Of a stretch of 64,000 nucleotides of DNA, positions 33,185-40,919 are shown piece by piece; positions within the stretch are counted from its first letter, which is position 1; each line of letters opens with the position of its first letter. Origin of the DNA: CAVPTL01 sp963794415 (GTDB lineage: Bacteria; Actinomycetota; Thermoleophilia; Gaiellales; JAICJC01); assembly GCA_963794415.1 (NCBI GenBank), contig CAWCDI010000001.1, forward strand, positions 434,001-498,000, given 5' to 3'. The notes below the pieces were generated by a model. It was not told the origin of the DNA. It saw only the letters and a list, made by a program, of their open reading frames with translations, and ran no database searches. A program made the position numbers and the translations under genes.

Positions 33185-33831
33185 GCGTGGTCGAGGCGGG
33201 TGACGAGACCTTCGAGCAGGCGGTCATCGAGCGCTCGGCGACCGTGCCCGTGGTGGTCGATTTCTGGGCCGAGTGGTGCGGGCCGTGCAAGCAGCTCGGG
33301 CCCATCATCGAGTCGGCGGTGGAAGCAACCGGTGGCGCCGTCGAGCTCGTGAAGGTGGACGTCGATGCCAACCCGCGCATCGCCGCGAGCTACCGCGTGC
33401 AGGGCATCCCCGCCGTGAAGGCGTTCAAGGACGGCCGCATCGTGGACGAGTTCACGGGCGCGGCGCCGAGGCCCATGGTGGAGTCGTTTCTGCGCGGCCT
33501 CCTGCCGTCGGAGGCCGACGAGCTGGTGGCCAAAGGTGATGAGGCGTCGCTTCGCCGGGCGCTCGAGCTCCAGCCCAACCATCCCGGCGCGCTGGGCGCG
33601 CTCGCGCGGCTCGAGAGCGCCGGCGACCCGCTGCTGGGCCCGGCGCTCGGCGCCATCTCCGAGGGCGACACGCAGCGCGGCCTGGAGCTCATGCTCGAGG
33701 CGCTGAAGGCGGCCGAGGGCGACGATCGCGACCGCATCCGCACGGTGATGGTGGGCGTCTTCACCGAGCTCGGCCAGGATCACCCCCTGGCGCTCGAGTA
33801 CCGCCGCAAGCTCGCCGCAGCGCTCTACTAG
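33181..33831 (+). CDS. Thioredoxin-fold protein with TPR tail (CnoX/YbbN-like)
   Basis: A 216-residue protein. The thioredoxin domain (about 1-105) has an active site WAEWCGPCKQ, and about 115-216 are TPR-like helices. The layout is that of CnoX/YbbN, a redox-active holdase that hands clients to chaperonin; unlike E. coli YbbN the CxxC is intact. It is translationally coupled to the PAC2 gene. Its TAG shares CTAG with the convergent thioesterase. Confidence 0.88.
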   Translation: MSVVEAGDETFEQAVIERSATVPVVVDFWAEWCGPCKQLGPIIESAVEATGGAVELVKVDVDANPRIAASYRVQGIPAVKAFKDGRIVDEFTGAAPRPMVESFLRGLLPSEADELVAKGDEASLRRALELQPNHPGALGALARLESAGDPLLGPALGAISEGDTQRGLELMLEALKAAEGDDRDRIRTVMVGVFTELGQDHPLALEYRRKLAAALY

Positions 33832-34220
33832 CGGGCAGCCTCGAGGGCGGCGCGGCTGGCATCGTCCCAGGCCTCCGCGGCCAGGCGCTCGGCATTGGTG
33901 TGCACGGTGACGGTGGAGGACTCGGCCGCAACCCGGCCGTCGGCGACCGAGACGATCCGCTCGGACGTGCTCACGCTCGAGCGGCCGATGGCTGTGATCT
34001 CGACGAAGATGTCGGCATAGTCGTCGGCCAGCGTCAGCCCGGACTTGTAGTCGATCTCGCAGTGGCGCACGACGACCTGGTTCACCACGTCGTGGCCGAG
34101 GATGCCCGTGAAGAACTCGTCGCGCACCTCCTCGCCGTAGGTGAAGTACACCGAGTTGTTGACGTGCGCGAACCCGTCGAGGTCGCGCCAGCGGATCTCT
34201 ATGCGTTTGACGAAGCCCAT
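33828..34220 (-). CDS. Acyl-CoA thioesterase (4-hydroxybenzoyl-CoA thioesterase-like)
   Basis: A 130-residue hot-dog thioesterase with the N-terminal motif RWRDLDGFAHVNNSVYFTYGEE, where Asp and His align with the active site of the 4HBT/YbgC branch. It should hydrolyse short acyl- or aryl-CoAs. ATG 34220 is chosen, since the longer frame enters the divergent gene 16 bp away. Neither side of that gap shows a clear -10 element. Confidence 0.85.
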   Translation of the reverse strand: MGFVKRIEIRWRDLDGFAHVNNSVYFTYGEEVRDEFFTGILGHDVVNQVVVRHCEIDYKSGLTLADDYADIFVEITAIGRSSVSTSERIVSVADGRVAAESSTVTVHTNAERLAAEAWDDASRAALEAAR

Positions 34221-34235
34221 GGCGGGTGACAGCTT

Positions 34236-35199
34236 ATGGCGATGGAGAACTTCGTGTGGCACGACGGCGAGCGGACGATTCGCTTCGGCGGTGATGCGCT
34301 CGAGCACGTCTGGCTCGACGCCGAGCTCCTCACCACCCAGCGGGCCCAGCCGGACTTCGCAGGCAGGTTCACGGCGGTGCACCACGTCGCGCCGGGAGGT
34401 GTGCCGGATGCTGCGGCAGCGCTGGTGGGAGACGTCCGCGGCAGCCGGCTGGTCGCATGGGGAGGAGGGCGCGTGGTGGACGTCGCCAAGGCGATCGCGT
34501 CGGCGACCGGCGCCGAGGTGTGCGCGGTGCCGACCACGCTCTCGGGCGCCGAGATGTCGTCCCGCCACCGGGCGATCCCCGGCTACGAGGATCGCGCGTG
34601 GGTGCGCCCAGCGCTCGTGCTGGCCGACCCGGCGCTGATGGCGTCGGCGCCCGAGCCGATGCTGCGGGCAAGCGCGATGAACGCGCTCGGGCATGCAGCG
34701 GAGGCGCTCTGGGTGCCCACCCGGAATCCGGTTTCGACGATGGCGGCGTTGCGCGCTGCTCAGCTGCTCGCCGCCGGGCTCGATGGGCCGCGGCCGCTTC
34801 CCGGGCCGCTCGCGCTGGGCTCGATCCTCGCCGGCTACGCCGTGGGCTCGACCGGGCTCTCGCTGCACCACGTGATCTGCCAGAGCCATCGTGCGGGTCT
34901 GCGGCACGCCGCACGCCGACACGAACGCCGTGATGCTGCCGCACACCGTCACCGCCATCGCCGGGTTCGCGCCGCTCGAGATGGGGGAGCTGGCAGAGGC
35001 GCTCGGCGTGTCGACCCCTGCCCTGGGCGGCCGGATCGCCGAGCTCGCGGGCGGTGGCCGGGCCCTGCGCGACCTGGGGGTGGAGCGAGATGCGCTGGAC
35101 TCCGTCGCCGAGGCGGCATCGGCGCGGCCCGAGCTGCAGCAGCTCGATCCGCCGCCCAGCCGCGATCAGCTGCTGCGCCTGCTCGAGCGGGCTTGGTAG
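34236..35199 (+). pseudogene. Iron-type alcohol dehydrogenase (maleylacetate reductase-like), frameshifted
   Basis: One polypeptide of about 320 residues split by an extra G at about 34885. Frame one holds WGGGRVVDVAKAIA (NAD loop), PTTLSGAEMSSRHR, NALGHAAEALW and LSLHHVICQ; frame two resumes as TIVRVCGTPHADTNAVMLPH. The conserved HxxGH, H and HADTNA metal ligands are in place. It resembles maleylacetate reductases, which close aromatic ring degradation, but a different substrate is possible. Confidence 0.8.
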
Positions 35200-35211
35200 G
35201 CTGAACCAATG
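35193..35211 (+). promoter_or_regulatory. TTGG-TAGGCT-CCAATG leaderless promoter module, copy 2
   Basis: TTGGTAGGCTGAACCAATG differs from the copy at 29131-29149 in one position. TAGGCT (35197-35202) is 6 nt from the ATG at 35209. The dyad TTGGT-N7-ACCAA overlaps the predicted start site and lies inside the 3' end of the upstream gene. Confidence 0.6.
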
Positions 35212-35442
35212 GGAAAAGGGTATGCCGAGGGCCCGGCGGCCGAAGAGGCCGAGGCCGCACTGGAGCGGGGCGATCACCTGAAGGCGCACGTGCCTGCGAC
35301 CGTGCACCGCGTGGTCTGGGCCTCGACTGCGGACAACCCCGAGCAGCATGTCATCGGCAACGCCGACGACATCGACACCGACGAGCTTTTTGCCTCCGGC
35401 AAGGCCTGGGGCATCAAGGTGACAAGCCAGACCAGCGAGTGA
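35209..35442 (+). CDS. Small conserved acidic protein, unknown function
   Basis: A 77-residue soluble, acidic protein (EGPAAEEAEAALERGDHLKA; DTDELFASGKAWGIKVT). No membrane segment, cysteine pair or known motif. It lies between the dehydrogenase and ilvD on the same strand and uses the TAGGCT module directly at its ATG. I do not recognise it. Confidence 0.7.
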   Translation: MGKGYAEGPAAEEAEAALERGDHLKAHVPATVHRVVWASTADNPEQHVIGNADDIDTDELFASGKAWGIKVTSQTSE

Positions 35443-35452
35443 TTGAGGATCA

Positions 35453-37177
35453 ATGACCGATTCGCCGTACGACCTTCCGTCCGACCCCGCCAAGCGTCAC
35501 TCGGCTGCCATCACGGATGGGCCCGACCGCGCCGCTGCCCGCGGCATGTTCAAGGCCATCGGCTTCACCGATGACGACCTCAACAAGCCGCTGATCGGCG
35601 TCTCGACCACCTGGATCGAGACGATGCCATGCAACTTCAACCAGCGCGATCTGGCGCTGCGGGTCAAGGAGGGCATCCGGGCGGCCGGCGGCACGCCGAT
35701 CGAGTTCAACACGATCGCCGTGTCCGACGGCGTGTCGATGGGTGCCGAGGGCATGCGGGCCTCGCTGGTGAGCCGCGAGGTGATCGCCGACTCGATCGAG
35801 CTGGTCTGCCGCGGCCACATGCTGGACGGCCTCGTCTGCCTGGTGGGCTGCGACAAGACCATCCCGGGCAGTGCGATGGCGCTCTGCCGGCTCGATATCC
35901 CCGGCCTCGTGCTCTACAACGGCTCGGTCGCGCCGGGAGTGATCCGCGGCAAGGACGTCACCATCCAGGACATCTTCGAGGCCGTCGGTGCCTATGCGGC
36001 CGGCAAGATCGACGCCAACGAGCTGCACGAGGTCGAGTCGCTGGCGATTCCCGGTGCGGGCGCGTGCGGCGGCCAGTACACGGCCAACACGATGTCCATG
36101 GCGCTCGAGTTTCTCGGCATCAGCCCCGCCGGGCTCAATGGCATCCCTGCGCTCAACCGCGGCAAGGGTGACGCGGCGGAGGAGTGCGGCAAGCTCGTGA
36201 TGCAGCTCGTGCGCGACGACGTGCGGCCCTCGGCCATCGTGACGCGCGACGCGATCGAGAACGCTGCGGCGTCGGTCGCCGCGAGCGGCGGCTCCACCAA
36301 CGGCGTGCTGCACCTGCTGGCGATCGCGGCGGAGCTCGACATCCCGTTCACCATCGACGAGTTCGACACCATCGCCGAGCGCACGCCGGTGGTCGCCGGG
36401 CTCAAGCCCGGGGGCGAGTTCGTGGCGACCGACCTGTTCGACGCCGGCGGCGTCGCGCTCGTCGCACGCGAGCTCAAGAAGCGCGAGCTGATCCACTCCG
36501 GGTCGATGACGGTTGACGGCCGCACGCTCGGCCAGATCGCCGACGACGTGGTGGAGACGCCCGGACAGCCTGTGGTGGTGCCCATCGAGGCGCCGCTGAA
36601 GGCCACCGGCGGCCTGGCGATCCTCCGCGGAAACCTCTCTCCCGACGGCTGCGTGGTGAAGCTCGCGGGTCATGAGCGCCGCCACCACCGCGGTCCCGCC
36701 CGGGTGTTCGATCGCGAGGAGGATGCGTTTGCGGCAGTGAAGGATCGCTCGCTCAAGGCGGGCGATGTGATCGTGATCCGCTACGAGGGCCCGTCGGGCG
36801 GTCCCGGCATGCGCGAGATGCTGCACGTCACCGCGGCGATCGTCGGCGAGGGGCTGGGCGAGGACGTCGCGCTCATCACCGACGGGCGGTTCTCGGGGGC
36901 GACGCACGGCCTGATGGCCGGCCACGTCACGCCCGAGGCGGCGCACCGCGGCCCGATCGCAGCGCTCAAGGACGGCGACATCATCGTGTTCGATGTGGAC
37001 GCGCGCGAGCTGCGGGTCGAGCTCTCCGACGACGAGATCGAGGCGCGGCTGGCCGACTGGTCTCCGCCCGAGCCGCGCTACCGCACCGGCGTGCTTGCGA
37101 AGTACGCCTCGATGGTGTCGAGCGCGAGCGAGGGAGCGATCACCAGGCCCGCGAACAACTGGCCGCCCAAGCGCTGA
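35453..37177 (+). CDS. ilvD: Dihydroxy-acid dehydratase
   Basis: A 574-residue iron-sulfur enzyme that dehydrates 2,3-dihydroxy-isovalerate or -methylvalerate in isoleucine, valine and leucine synthesis. Cluster-ligand motifs are PCN near 60, VGCDKTIPG near 139 and GACGGQYTAN near 212; GGSTNGVLHLLA and GRFSGATHG are further signatures. The ATG at 35453 follows GAGGA by 3 nt. leuC and leuD are about 17 kb away, on the other strand. Confidence 0.95.
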   Translation: MTDSPYDLPSDPAKRHSAAITDGPDRAAARGMFKAIGFTDDDLNKPLIGVSTTWIETMPCNFNQRDLALRVKEGIRAAGGTPIEFNTIAVSDGVSMGAEGMRASLVSREVIADSIELVCRGHMLDGLVCLVGCDKTIPGSAMALCRLDIPGLVLYNGSVAPGVIRGKDVTIQDIFEAVGAYAAGKIDANELHEVESLAIPGAGACGGQYTANTMSMALEFLGISPAGLNGIPALNRGKGDAAEECGKLVMQLVRDDVRPSAIVTRDAIENAAASVAASGGSTNGVLHLLAIAAELDIPFTIDEFDTIAERTPVVAGLKPGGEFVATDLFDAGGVALVARELKKRELIHSGSMTVDGRTLGQIADDVVETPGQPVVVPIEAPLKATGGLAILRGNLSPDGCVVKLAGHERRHHRGPARVFDREEDAFAAVKDRSLKAGDVIVIRYEGPSGGPGMREMLHVTAAIVGEGLGEDVALITDGRFSGATHGLMAGHVTPEAAHRGPIAALKDGDIIVFDVDARELRVELSDDEIEARLADWSPPEPRYRTGVLAKYASMVSSASEGAITRPANNWPPKR

Positions 37178-37180
37178 GCG

Positions 37181-37630
37181 TCAACCCGGCGATCCGCGGC
37201 TCTGCCAGCGGCGCTCGCTGCGCCAGCGCTGGATCGTGCGTGCGCTGGGCGGCTTCGCCCGGCCGTAGTGTCCGCCGCTGATGTCATCGACGACGTGGGC
37301 GGTCGCGACGCCGGCAGCGAAGAGCCGCTCCGCATGCACGCGCGGCTGCGGCCACGCGTAGGATCCGGGCCGGGGACGCTTCGCCGGCGGCTTGAGCGCC
37401 GCGATGTACGACTGAAGCGCCTTGCTCCGTGAAGCCGTCAGACATCCGTGCGCCTGCCACAGCCGGCTCATGGTGAGCGCAAAATCGCGCCCGCCGCGCT
37501 TCGTCAGAAACTCGACGCTCGAGTGCCCCTCGCACAGCCACACCTTGACGCCATAGCCCATCGTCACGCACTGCGTCTTCCCGCGAGTCCGATCGACGCA
37601 GATGGCGCAGACCGGCTGTTTCACCGACAT
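37181..37630 (-). CDS. CxxC/CxxH zinc-finger-like protein, lineage-type hypothetical
   Basis: A 149-residue protein from ATG 37630 (MSVKQPVCAICVDRTRGKTQ). Cys8 and Cys11 pair with Cys33 and His36 (CxxC...CxxH), a likely zinc-binding treble clef. The C-terminal third is basic and ends HYGRAKPPSARTIQRWR, which recalls a DNA-binding helix. TATAAA on the minus strand (37645-37640) lies 9 nt upstream. It sits 170 bp from the palindromic repeat array. The type seems common in Thermoleophilia; function is unknown. Confidence 0.6.
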   Translation of the reverse strand: MSVKQPVCAICVDRTRGKTQCVTMGYGVKVWLCEGHSSVEFLTKRGGRDFALTMSRLWQAHGCLTASRSKALQSYIAALKPPAKRPRPGSYAWPQPRVHAERLFAAGVATAHVVDDISGGHYGRAKPPSARTIQRWRSERRWQSRGSPG

Positions 37631-37796
37631 CCCGCGCGCTTTATAGAGAGACGAGGCCATGGCCCTGGAGTCTGCCGGACGAGGGCGCACCGGTGGGTGT
37701 CGGGGTGTCGGGAAACGGGGCCGAGAGTGTGACGGGCGGGGTGGGGGCGCGGGGGGCGGGGGCTTGGACGGAGGCGGGAAGCGTCACAAAACCCGA
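37631..37796. other. Gene-free G-rich stretch before the array
   Basis: Contains the promoter of the minus-strand gene (TATAAA 37640-37645) and then G-rich low-complexity sequence (about 37690-37780). No convincing gene; third-position statistics do not favour any frame. Confidence 0.5.
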
Positions 37797-38303
37797 TTGA
37801 CATCGGCACGTACCGCCAAGTGGCGTGTCCCCGGGGAGCCGTCACAGAGTCCAAATGGCATCGACGCGTACCGCCAAGTGGCGTCTCGTCCTGAAGTGTC
37901 ATGGAAGTCGATCGGCATGCGCTCGTACCGCCAAGTGGCGTGTCCCTGGGGAGTCGTCACAGAGTCCAAATGGCATCGACGCGTACCGCCAAGTGGCGTC
38001 TCGTCCTGAGGTGTCATGGAAGTCGATCGGCATGCGCTCGTACCGCCAAGTGGCGTGTCCCCGGGGAGTCGTGTTACAGAGTCCAAATGGCATCGACGCG
38101 TACCGCCAAGTGGCTGTCTCGTCCCGAAGTGCCACGGAAGGCAATCGACATGCGCTCGTACCGCCAAGTGGCGTCTCCCTGGGGAGCCGTCACAGAACCG
38201 AAATGGCATCGACGCGTACCGCCAAGTGGCGTCTCACCGGGGAGCTGTCACAGAATCCAAATGGCATCGACGCGTACCGCCAAGTGGCGTGCCGTCCCGA
38301 GTG
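37797..38303. repeat. Alternating palindromic repeat array, nine units
   Basis: Nine copies of the palindrome CGCCAAGTGGCG (one with a changed last base) start at 37814, 37872, 37929, 37987, 38044, 38104, 38162, 38220 and 38278, a period of about 58 bp. All are preceded by GTAC. Between them two spacer types alternate (type A with CAGAGTCCAAATGGCATC, type B with AAGTGTCATGGAAGTCGATC), making a higher-order unit of about 115 bp; the last two spacers are both type A. Conserved spacers rule out CRISPR. Every frame across it is an artefact of the repeats. Confidence 0.85.
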
Positions 38304-38312
38304 GGCTTGGGC

Positions 38313-38340
38313 TTGGGCTTGCCCCGGTAGCGTTGACACT
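38313..38340 (+). repeat. Left inverted repeat of the IS3 element
   Basis: 28 bp beginning TTGGGCTTGCCCCG; the four mismatches to the right end lie in positions 15-19. Exact outer end could be one base in, at the canonical TG. Confidence 0.75.
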
Positions 38341-38380
38341 CTGAGATTGGGCGTTTTGGCGTCTGGAGAGGAGTGTTTTT

Positions 38381-38665
38381 GTGCCGAGGTATACGCGGGA
38401 GTTTCGGGTTGAGGCGGTGCGGTTGTTTCGGTCGGAGGGTCGGTCGTTTGAGCTGGTCGCGAAGGAGCTTGGGATCGCGCCGGAGTCGTTGCGGCGGTGG
38501 GTGCGTCAGGCGGATATCGATGCTGGGCTGCGGGAGGGCTCCTCGAGTGAGGAGTTGGATGAGTTGCGTCGGTTGCGCCGTGAGAATCGGGTGTTGCGAG
38601 AGGAGAGGGAGATTCTCCGTAAGGCAGCGGTTTTCTTCGCCAGGGAGAGCGAGGCACCGAGATGA
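38381..38665 (+). CDS. IS3-family transposase OrfA
   Basis: A 94-residue protein with an HTH (about 4-42, RYTREFRVEAVRLFRSEGRS and LGIAPESLRRWVRQ) and a leucine-zipper helix ELDELRRLRRENRVLREERE for oligomerisation. The start is GTG 38381. OrfB begins at ATG 38662 in its stop (ATGA), so OrfB here may be made by re-initiation rather than only through a frameshifted OrfAB. Confidence 0.9.
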   Translation: MPRYTREFRVEAVRLFRSEGRSFELVAKELGIAPESLRRWVRQADIDAGLREGSSSEELDELRRLRRENRVLREEREILRKAAVFFARESEAPR

Positions 38666-39549
38666 AGTTTCGGTTTGTCGCGGCGCAGAGAGCACAGCAC
38701 AAGGTCTCCCGGCTGTGTGAGGTGGTGGGCGTGGCGCGGCAGGGCTTTTACGCGTGGCAGAAGCGCGCTGTGAGCCCGCGTCGGGTCGAGGACGAGCGGC
38801 TGAAGGCGTTGATCACCAGTTCGTATGAGGCCAGCCGTGAGTCGTATGGGGCGCCGCGTATCTGGGAGGACCTGTTTGAGGCCGGTGAGCGCGTGGGACG
38901 AAAGCGGGTGGCGCGGTTGATGCAAGAGCTTGGCATCCAGGGCGTCTCTCGCCGGCGTCGCTTGACGCGAACAACGGTCAAGGCGGAAGAGGCCAAGGCG
39001 GCGCCCGACCTGGTGAAGCGGCGTTTCCGCGCTGATCGGCCCGACCAGGTTTGGGCGGCTGACATCACCTATATCCCCACGCACGAGGGGTGGCTCTTCC
39101 TGGCGGTCGTGATCGATGTCTGCTCGCGCAAGGTGGTGGGCTGGTCGATGCGTCAAGACCTCGACGCGGCGATCGTGGTCGATGCCGTGTCGATGGCCGT
39201 GACCCGCCGAAGGCCGCCGGCAGGCGTGGTGCACCACTCCGATCGAGGCAGCCAGTACACCAGCCTGGCACTGGGAAAAACGCTCAGAGACTCCGGCATC
39301 GTGGCGAGCATGGGAAGTCGCGGCGACGCCTACGACAACGCGCTTGCCGAGAGCTTCATGTCCACCATCAAGCTCGAGCTGATCAATCGCCAAACCTGGA
39401 CCAGCCGAGACCAAGCCAGGCTCCAGGTCTTCAGCTACATCGAGAGCTTCTACAACCCCCTGCGCCGCCACTCCAGCCTCGGAATGCGCAGCCCAGACGA
39501 ATACGAGAAACTACAAAAAACCAACCCCACGGCGGCCACAGCCGCCTAA
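38662..39549 (+). CDS. IS3-family transposase OrfB, DDE integrase
   Basis: A 295-residue retroviral-type integrase. The catalytic triad is intact: Asp134 in AADITYI, Asp194 in HHSDRGSQY and Glu230 in LAESFMSTIK, with 35 residues between the last two as the IS3 family requires. The N-terminal part (GAPRIWEDL) and the C-terminal YNPLRRHSSLGMRSPDEYE are also typical. It looks functional. Confidence 0.93.
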   Translation: MKFRFVAAQRAQHKVSRLCEVVGVARQGFYAWQKRAVSPRRVEDERLKALITSSYEASRESYGAPRIWEDLFEAGERVGRKRVARLMQELGIQGVSRRRRLTRTTVKAEEAKAAPDLVKRRFRADRPDQVWAADITYIPTHEGWLFLAVVIDVCSRKVVGWSMRQDLDAAIVVDAVSMAVTRRRPPAGVVHHSDRGSQYTSLALGKTLRDSGIVASMGSRGDAYDNALAESFMSTIKLELINRQTWTSRDQARLQVFSYIESFYNPLRRHSSLGMRSPDEYEKLQKTNPTAATAA

Positions 39550-39555
39550 ACCAAA

Positions 39556-39583
39556 AGTGTCAACCAAAACGGGGCAAGCCCAA
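39556..39583 (-). repeat. Right inverted repeat of the IS3 element
   Basis: The complement of the left end: AGTGTCAAC through CGGGGCAAGCCCAA. It begins 7 nt after the orfB stop. Confidence 0.75.
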
Positions 39584-39830
39584 AGTGGCGCGTCCCCGGG
39601 AGACGTGTCAAGAGTCCAATATCAGAGTATCGACGCGTACCGGGGCAAGGGCCCACGTCCCGAAGTGCCACGGAAGGCAATCGACATGCGCTCGTACCGC
39701 CAAGTGGCGTGTCCCCGGGGAGCCGTCACAGAACCCAAACGGCATCGACGCACACCGCCAAGTGGCGTCCCCCCGGGAGTGCCGCGAAACTCAATCGAGA
39801 TTGACTCGCACCGCCAATTGGCACACCCCC
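39584..39830. repeat. Continuation of the palindromic array beyond the IS element
   Basis: Half a palindrome at the IS junction, then a type A spacer, a position where the palindrome is replaced by GGGGCAAGGGCCCA (about 39653), a type B spacer, intact palindromes at 39698 and 39756, and a decayed one at about 39812 (CGCCAATTGGCA). Copies degrade with distance, so this is the old edge of the array. Confidence 0.75.
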
Positions 39831-40041
39831 CGCACACCCCCGAAAACCCCCTCCCAGAGCCAAAACCCAAGCACTCAGACCAACCGCACGCCCATATCTA
39901 CCGCATCATCCACGCCGTGTACCCGCCCCAGCGCGCCCACCGACCAACGCGCTACCAGCCACGCCAACCCTCAGCGACCGCACGAACCGCCGAACAGGTC
40001 AACGCTGCCGCTACCCGCCCAACAGTCCCACCACACACCGC
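39831..40041. other. Gene-free C-rich stretch
   Basis: Purine-poor, C-rich sequence with no start/stop arrangement that codes; nothing recognisable. The skew begins near the end of orfB. Confidence 0.5.
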
Positions 40042-40919
40042 CTACGCACTCACGGCAGCGACCGCGTCGTTCACGAGCGCGGTCAGGAGCCGGCGCTTCC
40101 ACGTGGTCATCTCGAGGCCCGGGAGGCCTGCCAGCGGGTCGGCTGGGTCGATGAGACGGGGGAGGTTCGAGACGCCGATTGCGGCCACCCGGACGCCGTC
40201 GTCGAAGCGCGCTGCTGCCACGCCGGCCAGGGCGAAGCTCCACGCTTTGCGCTCGCCTGTGCGCGCGTACGCACTCGCAAGGGGAGGCCGTGGCACCGTC
40301 ACCGTCGTCAGGAACTCGCCCGGCTCCAGCGTGAGCGTCGAGCGGTTGTCCTCGGTCGGCTTGCGGTAGAGCTCCGCCAACCCGAAGGTGCGGCGGTTGG
40401 TGGTCACCCGTGCATCCAGCGCGAGCAGCGCGGCGGAGAGGTCGCTCGGCGCCACCGAGATGCAGTCGCCCGGCTCCAGGCCGTGCTTTCGGTGATCGCC
40501 GATCTGCGCGTAGCAGGTGTCGCCGCCGCCGAAGCCAGCACGTCAGGTCGGGGTGGCGGAAGTACCAGCAGCGCACGTTCTGGCAGAGGTTGCCGGCGAC
40601 CGTGCCCATCTCGCGCAGCTGCTGCGCCGACACCGATCCCGCAGCCTGGCCCAGCACGGCATAGCGCTCGGCCACGAGCGGGTCGCGCGTGACGTCGGCG
40701 ATGGTCGTGGTGGCGCCGATCTCGAGGCCCGCATCCGTCGCGGCGATGCCCGACATGCCCAGCCCGCGCAGATCCACCAGCCGATCGGGGTGCTTGAGGC
40801 CGCGGTGTACCTGCGTCAGCAGGTCGGTGCCTCCGCCGATGGCACTGCCGCCGGCGAGCAGGAGCCGCTCGGCGTCGTCTGCGCTCTCGGGGCGGCGAAT
40901 ACTCGAACTCGGCGGTCAC
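40042..40919 (-). pseudogene. FAD-binding subunit of molybdenum hydroxylase (XdhB/CoxM-like), two frameshifts
   Basis: Three frames combine to a complete medium subunit of about 290 residues. Breaks are at about 40889-40892 (CCCC on the coding strand where CCC restores PPESADDAERLLLAGGSAIG) and about 40532-40533 (TT where T restores LGGGDTCYAQIGDH). GGSAIGGGTDL and TVAGNLCQN are the FAD-binding motifs of this family. It passes electrons from the Fe-S subunit to an acceptor. GTG 40919 overlaps the Mo-subunit stop (GTGA). Confidence 0.82.

Larger units (their letters stand above)
38313..39583 (+). mobile_element. IS3-family insertion sequence
   Basis: 1271 bp bounded by imperfect 28-bp inverted repeats (24 of 28 identical; TTGGGCTTGCCCCG then GTTGACACT at both ends). 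It contains orfA and orfB of an IS3-type DD(35)E transposase. It is inserted in the palindromic repeat array: the left flank is a truncated type B spacer and the right flank is half a palindrome (AAGTGGCG) plus a type A spacer. No target duplication is evident. Confidence 0.85.

Noticed and set aside
34236..34890. Complete stand-alone short dehydrogenase
   Set aside because: The frame ends mid-motif and the conserved HADTNA segment continues in the next frame, so it is one broken gene.
37797..38303. CRISPR array
   Set aside because: The spacers are two conserved types rather than unique sequences, the repeated unit is a 12-bp palindrome, and no cas gene is near.
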